Source: Epinephelus fuscoguttatus (taxonomy: Eukaryota > Chordata > Actinopteri > Perciformes > Serranidae). Taken from it: a stretch of DNA of 64,000 nucleotides. The notes beneath the pieces were generated by a model. That model was not told where the DNA came from. It searched no databases and worked only from the letters and a program-made list of their open reading frames with translations. A program made the position numbers and the translations under genes. The DNA lies in NCBI RefSeq assembly GCF_011397635.1, contig NC_064753.1, forward strand, positions 41,149,822 through 41,213,821. Reading direction: 5' to 3'. How positions within the stretch are numbered: position 1 is the first letter of the stretch; each line of letters opens with the position of its first letter. Shown piece by piece: positions 59,301-64,000 of this stretch.

Positions 59301-60318
59301 ATTATCTTACCTTAACCTCTAATAATAATTACAATTCATTTATTGATTATATTTTGTATTATTAATCAGAATCCGCAAAGTAATTTAAGCTATCAAATAA
59401 ACAGTGTGGTGAAGATGAAGTATACAGTAGCAGGAAATGAAAATACTTAAGTACAAGTACCTCAAAATGCATGTACAGTGGTTGAGTAAATTTACTTAGT
59501 ATAGTTCCACTACTGTAAACAATAAATTAAGCCATTATAACAGGGGTGTCAAACATACTGCCTGGGGGCCAGGACCAGCCCACCAAAGGGTCCAGTCTGG
59601 CCAAGTAGATGACTTTGCACACCTGATATTGATGCTCATGTGAAGGCTGAGTGAAATGAGACATTTTGACAAGAAATAAGACAAATATTCTTGGTAAGAT
59701 TTTGAGTTTTTGCAGTGCACAGGCTGAAACAACAATGAATACTCACTGTGGTCGTATTTAAAGATATTGAATATTGTGCAAAATATTGTCAACCAGCAGC
59801 TTCATACAAAAGAATCTGGATCAGACTTCTCTCTTAAAACAATATTAGTGGAACTCTGTTGCAAATGCACTGACAAAACTTTAGACTGTAAATGGTTTGT
59901 AAGGCAGGGGATGACTTCGCCTGCTTCTTCAATAGCTTCACTTTAGTGGACAATTATGGAAAAAAAATGCACATGTAGTGAAAGTGAGTTGTAGACTGTC
60001 TGAATGTGGAAACACTGAGACATGCTGTTGAATTTGCGCATGTTTTTTTCTTAGGATATAGATAATATTATTTGTTTTGTAAATGGATGAATGATTTCTC
60101 AATGTACTTTGTAGGAGTTAATATTTATGGGTTATTATGCACTGGTTTTACTGGTCCCGCCCACTTGAGATCAAACTGGGCTGCATGTGGCCCATGAACT
60201 CAAATGAGTGTGACAGCCCTGCATTGTAATGTCTGACTTACCTCCCAGAGTCATCGAAGCAGACCTCGGTGTGTCCCTCCGAGTGGACGAAGCGGATCGG
60301 CTTCCTCTCACACGGCAT
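37424..60318 (-). CDS. wdhd1: WDHD1/AND-1 (Ctf4 homologue), 25 coding exons
   Basis: Replisome hub protein of the nucleus. In known family members it trimerises through its SepB domain and links the CMG helicase to DNA polymerase alpha. Exons sum to 3378 nt in phase, 1125 residues (human 1129). Domain order: WD40 propeller (about 1-312), acidic linker (313-380), SepB propeller plus helical part (about 381-840), Glu-rich linker (840-888), two NPF motifs, a TNILDNM segment (about 938-944), HMG box (from about 1019) and a Lys-rich tail ending KLSAFAF. The start ATG at 60318 opens MPCERKP, followed by the family's EGHTEVCFDDSG. All introns read as GT-AG. Uncertain points: the acceptor of exon 22 (44582 or 44603) and a NAGNAG at exon 10. 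No frameshift or missing domain was found. Confidence 0.95.
38164..38204. repeat. CA microsatellite
   Basis: Two CA runs separated by a single AATCA interruption. Confidence 0.9.
39894..39910. repeat. Poly-C tract
   Basis: Seventeen C in a row followed by AAAATG. Length may be affected by sequencing error. Confidence 0.8.
40553..40700 (+). repeat. hAT-like terminal fragment
   Basis: Begins TAGGACTGGGTATCGCCACT and continues with repeated CGATTCGATTTAATT-like motifs, a signature of the left end of a fish hAT family. I did not find the inverted right end. Confidence 0.4.
42304..43063. mobile_element. TTAA-flanked element with GC-rich core
   Basis: TTAA at 42300-42303 and 43064-43067 flank diverged inverted ends (AAGGGGCAAAAGGCGAAATC on the left; the inverse of AAGGAGCAATAAGCGAAATT on the right). 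The inside, about 42400-42960, is much richer in CpG and GCTAACGTTAGC-type palindromes than the neighbouring intron. A short frame (MERFYQLFSSLSLSANIQAG) occurs at 42837 on the plus strand; I do not recognise its function. Confidence 0.65.
43134..43190 (+). repeat. MITE end fragment
   Basis: AGGTCTTGTGTGTAGGATTTAGTGGCATGTG, read after a TTAA at 43130-43133, matches the left end of the 20148-20430 element. No right end was found. It lies 122 nt from exon 24. Confidence 0.55.
43312..43447 (-). CDS. wdhd1: wdhd1 coding exon 24 (HMG box)
   Basis: Encodes residues 1019-1064, PKTGFQLWLEENRKNI to TAEERL, the main part of the HMG box. Confidence 0.94.
43542..43678 (-). CDS. wdhd1: wdhd1 coding exon 23
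   Basis: Encodes residues 974-1019, a Gln/Pro-rich linker ending in DNTENQR just before the HMG box. NTENQR is shared with the human protein as I remember it. Confidence 0.92.
44296..44335. repeat. CA microsatellite
   Basis: About 20 CA units in wdhd1 intron 23, 83 nt downstream of the exon 22 donor in transcript direction. Confidence 0.95.
44418..44582 (-). CDS. wdhd1: wdhd1 coding exon 22
   Basis: Encodes residues 919-973, including RVTNILDNM and a Pro/Lys-rich stretch. The acceptor is unsure: ACGCAG at 44583 gives this start, while CAAG at 44604 would start at 44603 and add VSMEYTQ, closer to the human VSA start. Both keep frame, and both have weak pyrimidine tracts. Confidence 0.85.
44722..44753 (-). 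CDS. wdhd1: wdhd1 coding exon 21 (32 nt)
   Basis: Encodes IGKVGRANPFK, the second NPF motif. Acceptor TTTGCAG, donor AAG|GTAAG. Confidence 0.9.
44897..44953 (-). CDS. wdhd1: wdhd1 coding exon 20
   Basis: Encodes residues 889-907, with VNPFAKEADSPVTPSLTP, the first NPF motif. Donor CCAA|GTGAGT. Confidence 0.9.
45045..45190 (-). CDS. wdhd1: wdhd1 coding exon 19 (Glu-rich)
   Basis: Encodes residues 840-888, mostly Glu/Asp, an acidic linker between the SepB region and the tail. The donor is AAAAC|GTCAG. Confidence 0.9.
45489..45941. mobile_element. TTAA-flanked MITE, 453 bp
   Basis: TTAA at 45485-45488 and 45942-45945 with inverted ends CCCTTTGAA and TTCAAAGGG, as expected for piggyBac-type termini. 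The inside is A-rich with no frame. It lies in wdhd1 intron 18. Confidence 0.7.
46916..47139 (-). CDS. wdhd1: wdhd1 coding exon 18
   Basis: Encodes residues 766-840: LSCKLEREFRCVELAELMTQ, IRYASRSRRMALAQRLSEIA and a Glu-rich end. This is the helical part after the SepB propeller. Donor CTGG|GTAAC. Confidence 0.94.
47190..48236. mobile_element. hAT-like element in wdhd1 intron 17
   Basis: Ends TAGCGTTGTCACGGTACC and the inverse of TAGTGTTGCATGGTATACTG. They are flanked by the 8 bp pair GTCCAAAC / GTCTGAAC (47182-47189, 48237-48244; six of eight match). No transposase frame is left. It fills about 90% of the intron between exons 17 and 18. Confidence 0.7.
48317..48448 (-). CDS. wdhd1: wdhd1 coding exon 17
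   Basis: Encodes residues 722-765, EQFLRSVLFHNHYSFLSS to KEQQELLMKMFA. The end of this exon begins the helical bundle. Confidence 0.94.
48580..48876. mobile_element. hAT-like MITE, 297 bp, perfect 8 bp TSD
   Basis: Ends CAGTGGTTCCCAACTGG and CCAGTTGGGAACCACTG, a typical hAT terminus. Identical 8 bp duplications ATCTAAAA flank it (48572-48579, 48877-48884). A second copy, inverted, lies at 62938-63262. It is in wdhd1 intron 16. Confidence 0.9.
49781..49860 (-). repeat. hAT-like terminal fragment
   Basis: The minus strand begins TAGGGGTGGGCAGTGTGG and continues with CGATATG-type motifs, a familiar fish hAT end. The partner end is not found. Confidence 0.5.
49997..50111 (-). CDS. wdhd1: wdhd1 coding exon 16
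   Basis: Encodes residues 683-721, RCIPCKGSRYPPTLPRPAVA to STEKGQME. Strongly conserved SepB core sequence. Confidence 0.95.
50738..50820 (+). repeat. MITE end fragment
   Basis: GGGACCTATTATGCTTATTT followed by TCAGGGTGATAG matches the inverse of the end at 24730-24806. Confidence 0.4.
50811..50895 (+). repeat. tRNA-derived SINE head
   Basis: CAGTAGCTCAGTGGTGAGAG gives a near-perfect A box. GCGTCCCATGTACAAAGGCA continues the family. The B box region is deleted and the sequence jumps to GCTACATGTCATCCCC. It lies in wdhd1 intron 15 and is not a functional tRNA. Confidence 0.65.
51062..51218 (-). CDS. wdhd1: wdhd1 coding exon 15
   Basis: Encodes residues 631-683, TPCYVDSEGVVRMLNRSL to HENPQQLR, part of the SepB propeller. 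Confidence 0.95.
51380..51517 (-). CDS. wdhd1: wdhd1 coding exon 14
   Basis: Encodes residues 585-630, PGFDGEQALGVQLLQFGRRK to LGFTAEG. Confidence 0.95.
51681..51922 (-). CDS. wdhd1: wdhd1 coding exon 13
   Basis: Encodes residues 504-584, KLQCLHFSSWDTNKEWMVDL through CLGQGWAAVATSALMLRLFS to IVYHRG. Directly after the donor, the transcript runs into a CA repeat. Confidence 0.95.
52005..52189 (-). CDS. wdhd1: wdhd1 coding exon 12
   Basis: Encodes residues 443-504, MWNSVGIIRGYNDEQDNAID to GTDELA, inside the SepB domain. Confidence 0.95.
52281..52465 (-). CDS. wdhd1: wdhd1 coding exon 11
   Basis: Encodes residues 381-442: a Gly/Asp and Ala/Pro-rich linker and then YEGPMPTPPQKAFQPGSTPA and HLTHRFM, the start of the SepB domain. 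Confidence 0.94.
53036..53240 (-). CDS. wdhd1: wdhd1 coding exon 10 (acidic linker)
   Basis: Encodes residues 313-380: YDDLFDEDDDRLMDEG, a DEDDDDDFLM cluster and GAILDDENS. The acceptor is CAGCAG; using the upstream AG would start at 53243 and add one Gln. Confidence 0.93.
53407..53548 (-). CDS. wdhd1: wdhd1 coding exon 9
   Basis: Encodes residues 265-312, HEKGFTVCGLAWHPSGSQLV, the last WD40 blade, ending in a Ser/Thr-rich stretch. Confidence 0.94.
53784..54663 (+). mobile_element. TTAA-flanked element with an internal minisatellite
   Basis: TTAA at 53780-53783 and 54664-54667. Ends AGCTATAGTGCGTAACTTCT and the matching inverse AGAAGTTACGCACTATAGCT are a perfect 20 bp pair. The inside has a minor plus-strand frame at 54052 (MAEKRPRHGSEVDLTTKKKP) and the tandem repeat at 54423-54590. 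It sits in wdhd1 intron 8. A piggyBac-type origin is inferred from TTAA. Confidence 0.85.
54423..54590. repeat. Minisatellite, about 30-37 bp unit
   Basis: Five imperfect copies of a unit built from GTGTTACTCTGTGTACACGG and TGTGTGGCGA, some with an extra CTGGCGA. They translate into CTRC/TLC-type periodic peptides in either frame. Confidence 0.85.
54740..54846 (-). CDS. wdhd1: wdhd1 coding exon 8
   Basis: Encodes residues 230-265, VVAWSPCGRFLAAGSVGGSL, TVWDVNSKLCVE, a full WD40 blade. Confidence 0.95.
56002..56094 (-). CDS. wdhd1: wdhd1 coding exon 7
   Basis: Encodes residues 199-229, FIAVPVETKVHLYERGSWDH, LSDDLLTQ. Confidence 0.94.
56188..56277 (-). CDS. wdhd1: wdhd1 coding exon 6
   Basis: Encodes residues 169-198, LISWPLLQKTNDVSNAKSLC and RLAWQPGTAK. 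Confidence 0.94.
56384..56434 (-). CDS. wdhd1: wdhd1 coding exon 5 (51 nt)
   Basis: Encodes ASASCDGSVVVWNIEEQ, the end of a WD40 blade (residues 152-168). Confidence 0.93.
56616..56727 (-). CDS. wdhd1: wdhd1 coding exon 4
   Basis: Encodes residues 114-151, DFMVKVVEVSDSSQQKTLRG, HEAPVLSVAFDPRDDFL. Confidence 0.94.
58140..58275 (+). repeat. LINE 3' remnant
   Basis: The plus strand reads YAPKLWNTLPVDIREASLL in one frame, the 'P.LWN.LP.D.R' signature of a LINE C-terminus. It is short and has no tail. It lies in wdhd1 intron 3. Confidence 0.5.
58392..58543 (-). CDS. wdhd1: wdhd1 coding exon 3
   Basis: Encodes residues 64-114, NGKLVTASSNNTVQIHTFPD to GSRVAAGS. Confidence 0.95.
58662..58773 (-). 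CDS. wdhd1: wdhd1 coding exon 2
   Basis: Encodes residues 26-63, FIVTCGNDGDVRIFEGLDDD to KAYSFALK, the first WD40 blade. Confidence 0.95.
59541..60221. mobile_element. hAT-like element, 681 bp, next to a splice donor
   Basis: Ends CAGGGGTGTCAAACATACTG and the inverse of CAGGGCTGTCACACTC. They are flanked by CATTATAA / CATTGTAA (59533-59540, 60222-60229; seven of eight match). No transposase is left. Its right end lies 20 nt from the wdhd1 exon 1 donor. Confidence 0.8.
60242..60318 (-). CDS. wdhd1: wdhd1 coding exon 1
   Basis: Encodes residues 1-25 from the ATG at 60318. The Kozak context has A at -3. A short 5' UTR part (60319-60335) follows an acceptor at TGTCAG. The donor is GGAG|GTAAGT. 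Confidence 0.93.
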
Positions 60319-60607
60319 CTTCACAAAGCACCACACTGACAGGCAGAAACATACGAAGACATGAAGGTACGTGAACCTTAAACAGTTATCGTCTGCAGTG
60401 TTGTTATCACATCACTGGTTGCCAGTTAGCAGAACAGTTGAGCTAACGCTAACAATACAGCCTGTGTCATTAGCTAACTTACGCTATTTCACACTCAACG
60501 GATGGGTCGATGAACCGTGTTTCCGGTTTGACACGTTCAACTCGGACTAAACAAGGAGGTTATCTAACTAGTTATGACTCCAGAAAAGATTTAATATGAC
60601 AACTTAC

Positions 60608-60700
60608 AACTTCCCCGGCTGACTGACTGTCTCCACTGAGTCGATCCTCTTCTCCTGAATCTCCCGCGCTGCGTCAAAAACAAGGAACCGCTGCGTCACG
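60608..60700 (-). other. wdhd1: Probable wdhd1 non-coding exon and promoter region
   Basis: A good donor (GAAGTT|GTAAGTT) ends a probable 5' UTR exon at 60608. Upstream, 60660-60760 is GC-rich with CGCGGGAG, GGCGGGAGTC and GTCACGTCATGACG motifs, which could bind E2F- and CRE-like factors; no TATA box is seen. This fits a replication gene. The exact transcription start is unknown. Confidence 0.5.
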
Positions 60701-60759
60701 ACTCCCGCCAGTCACGTCATGACGCAACGGACGTAGCTCCTCCCACGTCAGAGGCAGGA

Positions 60760-62930
60760 AGCGAATGTCAGAAAAGGCACGGCTGGATTATTATCAAGTA
60801 CTTTAAATATGATGATAACAAATTATGAACCATTGTTATCTTTTTTTAATATTACCAGGGAATGTTATAGTCATAACTTAAAATTCTTAATTAAATGCCT
60901 TTTTAAATGTTGTTTTTAACTTAAATTTAATGCTATTTTGAGTGTATTAAATTTGTAACAAATTATAAATCCATGTCAGTAGCTAATATTTACTTATTTA
61001 GATGTTTGTTTGATGGAGTCATTATGTAAATTATTCTTTTTTTTAGCATAATTTATTATCATCATCATCATTATTATTATTATTATTATTATTATTTGCT
61101 GTTGTAACTTATTTCCCTGTTTCTTGCCAATGAATTGTTGCAATTGATTGTACAGTCTCATAACTAAATAAAGGTAAGAGTAAGAATACAAGTTACCAGT
61201 GTAAAACCAGTTAAAAGCATATTGAATTACTAGTATGAATTCTTCAGGGTAAAAATACTTTGTTACAAGTAAAACTCATGCAATCAAAATTCTACTGTGT
61301 ATCTATAAACCTTTATTGATCCCCAGTGGGAAAATTCAGATGTTGCGGGAGTACTAGTACAGCCAGGCTTAGTACAGATAAGTAGAGAAAGTAAAATAAA
61401 AATAATAAAAGTATATAAAACCAACATAGAAATAATATTTTTTTAAGTAGTAAAAGTTTGAAGTACCAAAAGTTAAAGTACGGTCTGCCTCAGACTCATG
61501 TATATTAAATTACTGTATGGTAATTAGTGATGAATTAATGTCAATTTAAAGTTAACTTTCTACTTAAGTAGAACGTACAGACATTTTATGTGAACCATTA
61601 AATGCATTGAAATTACCTATTTTTGTGAACCACATTTCATCTACCTGTACAATATGAATTTGGAGAAATACCTTACACACTAATCAGTATCACCTCTCCT
61701 TTAACATACATCTGAACAAATCATCAAAATAATTAAACAAAGTTGTCATTTTGACACATTGATGCTGTAACTGCATTTTAGCTGGTTGAAAAGAGGGTAA
61801 AAGAGGTCTTAGACGAACACTGAAATCTCTTCGGTTGGTCCTCATTGGGTTTCAGCTGGTAAATGTGGAGCTTATTCTAATGTAATGTAAAGCGGTCAGA
61901 TAAATATAGTGAAGTAAAAAGGTACAATATTTGCAAAATGTCCCAATTCAAGCTCTTGTAGTAGCATAGTAGGTTTTCTGGCGCAACTTCATCGACTTCC
62001 ATCATCGTACTCTGTCTGACAAAGTAGGAATAGTAATTGTGTTATTCATTTGTTTTAATCATCTTTAGTTTTAATAATACAAATGTATGAAAAGTTAGAT
62101 TCAGTGTATCTGCATTAAAAGCAACTATTTGAGGTTTGATTAATATTCCTTCATTCTCACATTAACTCCAACTGGGGCTCAAAGCATATATTTCAGACCA
62201 CTTTTTACACTGCAAAGCACCTAAATGAAACAGAAACTTAAGTTCATTCACTCATGCTTTTAATTATTTGATTATTTATAAGCTCTGTATGCACCTCTTG
62301 GATGCCAAAGTCAACCTGCCACCACCTGACTGACTCTCCACTCACCTGTTTGAACGGCATCTCAGGGGAGACTTTGATTAGTGCAACAGGAAGTGCTCTG
62401 TCAGCAGGCAGCTGAGTGTCTAAATATCACAACACTGAAATACAACAGTGTGTGTAAGAATTAGAACATGTACAACAGATCTGATGTGTGTGTTTTAGGC
62501 TGCACGTGACTGTATGAAGTCATCCTGGATGAACTCAAAACGTAAAAAACAGTGTTTCATTTCTCATATTTAGATATCAAATTTATCATGGATCTAATGT
62601 AACACAAGACGTTGGTGTTTGAGCTGCTGAAAAATGATGCTGGCTAACTGGATCATACAAGACAACATTAATATTTCATGTATATGGTTCAGGAAAATCA
62701 ATAGATGTGGCTTCTGAACTCTGTCCATTGACTGAGCGTTGACATGTACACAGACGGAGAGATCAAAAGCAAAAATAGACTTTGTCTGTGGCGTAAATCT
62801 GACAAACCTTCCTCATTGTCAATGTTGTAATTTAGTACTGACCTTTGATGAAGTTGGGGGACTTTTTTTAATGCTTAAAAATATCTAAGCAGCTGAGGCT
62901 CAAATATCCTTACATTTCCCATCATGCAAC
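60760..62930. other. Non-coding upstream of wdhd1
   Basis: AT-rich with a TTA microsatellite (61064-61095), AAGTAC-type repeat pieces (61240-61600) and a TTTATTGATCCCCAGTGGGA phrase near 61311 typical of fish LINE 3' ends. No exon is visible. In human SOCS4 lies on this side; no SOCS box or SH2 sequence is seen here. Confidence 0.6.
61064..61095. repeat. TTA microsatellite
   Basis: About ten uninterrupted TTA units, preceded by a few ATC units. Confidence 0.9.
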
Positions 62931-62937
62931 ATAAACG

Positions 62938-63262
62938 TAGTGTGGGTCCTGGTGCAAAAGTGGGTTGCAGGTCCATCCTGAATGGACCGCAAATGACTTG
63001 CAAAACATGTAAAGTTTGTAAAAAACACGCTTTATTTTGGAGTACAATACATTTCCAGCACAGAGCTTTTATTTTTAAGTACCGTTTCCTGCTGTAGAGT
63101 GAGTGAATAACAGACAGGTGCTTAACAGAGACAGCAAACTAGCTTGACGACATGGCCAATTATGATGCAAGTATGACACAGATTATATCAAACTGTGTGG
63201 ACCCTAACCTAATGACTAAGGAGAAATCTGGACCCCATGGCTGGACCAGTTGAGAACCACTG
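62938..63262 (-). mobile_element. hAT-like MITE, second copy
   Basis: The minus strand starts CAGTGGTTCTCAACTGGTCC and follows the 48580-48876 element over its whole length (for example GGTCCACACAGTTTGATA, AATAAAAGCTCTGTGCTGGA and TTTGCGGTCCATT). The far end is degraded, so no clear target duplication remains. Confidence 0.75.
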
Positions 63263-64000
63263 ATGTAGAGCATACCTGAAAAATCTGCAAGTCTTTCAAA
63301 CTCCATACCTTCTGGTTTAGATTTTCTGTTATGACTTGTTATCTGACCTTCATATGTCATGGTATTCTTCTTTAAGCAGGACTAATGTACTTTGTTTCGG
63401 GTAAATCTAATCTCTTTTAACAAAGAAATACACAGCCATTTAGCCTGACCCACCCTTAAAAATGGAAAACCTTTATATTATGGAAGAATTTACCAGCCTA
63501 AAAACTAAGAATTTAATTGGCAACAACTGCAAATAGAGAGCTCTGATGGATAGATAACACAAAATGGAAAAAAGGAACAACAGAACAGCCGATTTACTCG
63601 AGCATGTAGGAGTAAAATGTTGATATTTGTATGACAAGTGCTGAAGAAAAGACAAACCTGTCATGCCTGAAAACCTAATGGCCGTATGATGAATATTTCA
63701 TGCACTGTTTTGTATTCAAACAAGTCACCTCAGGAGCAGATTTTTTTTTCTTTCACACTGCTTGTTGGAGAGAGGCTGAATGACACATGAATCAACTGAG
63801 AAAATCTGAATCCCCCCCACTTATGGGGGAGAAATTGTCTTTTTCATGTCTTTATCTCTCCATTTGCTCTGCTCAAGCGTTGACATTTAGAGGTGTCCTT
63901 TGCAGAGAGCGAGATGAATTGTTTTCAGAGCGATACTTCAAAAGCAGCATTTTCCATACCATTAGCTTGTCTGACTGTGACACGAGCCCACGGCTGCAGC
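63263..64000. other. Non-coding end of the window
   Basis: No frame or known repeat is recognised. 63760-64000 is less AT-rich and free of simple repeats, so it could be a conserved non-coding stretch, but this cannot be told from one sequence. Confidence 0.4.

Noticed and set aside
60760..64000. socs4 at the right edge, expected from synteny
   Set aside because: No SH2 or SOCS-box coding sequence is seen on either strand; it probably lies outside the window.

Overview
This is a vertebrate, almost certainly ray-finned fish (teleost), nuclear locus. Two intron-rich protein-coding genes lie in the same orientation (minus strand). The non-coding DNA is full of typical teleost repeats: long CA/GT microsatellites, Tc1-like, hAT-like and TTAA-flanked DNA transposons, tRNA-derived SINEs and broken LINEs. 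No bacterial, plasmid, phage or CRISPR feature is present, and I see no viral gene.

Gene 1 is gch1 (GTP cyclohydrolase I, first step of tetrahydrobiopterin synthesis), rebuilt here as six coding exons between 33271 and 9503 that join in phase to 260 codons plus stop. Gene 2 is wdhd1 (WDHD1/AND-1/Ctf4, replisome hub), rebuilt as 25 coding exons between 60318 and 37424 that join in phase to 1125 codons plus stop, with a probable non-coding first exon near 60608-60700. The gch1 promoter (TATA-like, CCAAT, GC box) lies at 33407-33470, and a wdhd1 poly(A) signal at 37176. The order gch1-wdhd1 on one strand matches the human 14q22 neighbourhood (SAMD4A-GCH1-WDHD1-SOCS4). By that synteny, 1-3.3 kb may be the 3' UTR of samd4a, and socs4 would lie beyond 64 kb. 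Neither is proven by the sequence.

Layout: 1-6.5 kb non-coding; 6.5-9.5 kb probable gch1 3' UTR or downstream flank with two repeats; 9.5-33.3 kb gch1, whose introns carry a broken Tc1-like element (9.8-11.2 kb), a LINE nested in a LINE (13.3-14.5 kb), a second Tc1-like transposase fragment (19.1 kb), a TTAA-flanked MITE (20.15-20.43 kb), and in the 12.3 kb intron 1 a hAT-like element with a SINE nested inside it (27.8-28.9 kb); 33.5-37.2 kb intergenic, with a small Tc1-like element that has near-perfect terminal repeats (34.5-35.06 kb); 37.2-60.7 kb wdhd1, with hAT and TTAA-flanked elements in its introns; 60.7-64 kb non-coding.

The two genes share no biochemical pathway; their linkage is ancestral synteny. 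I found no new multi-gene system. The items worth a second look are structural: nested transposons with readable target-site duplications, a transposon boundary 20 nt from the first coding splice donor of wdhd1, a long hairpin inside the Tc1-like element, a NAGNAG acceptor, and a doubled NPF motif in the AND-1 tail. Exon boundaries were read by eye from frame continuity, GT/AG sites and remembered similarity to the human proteins.
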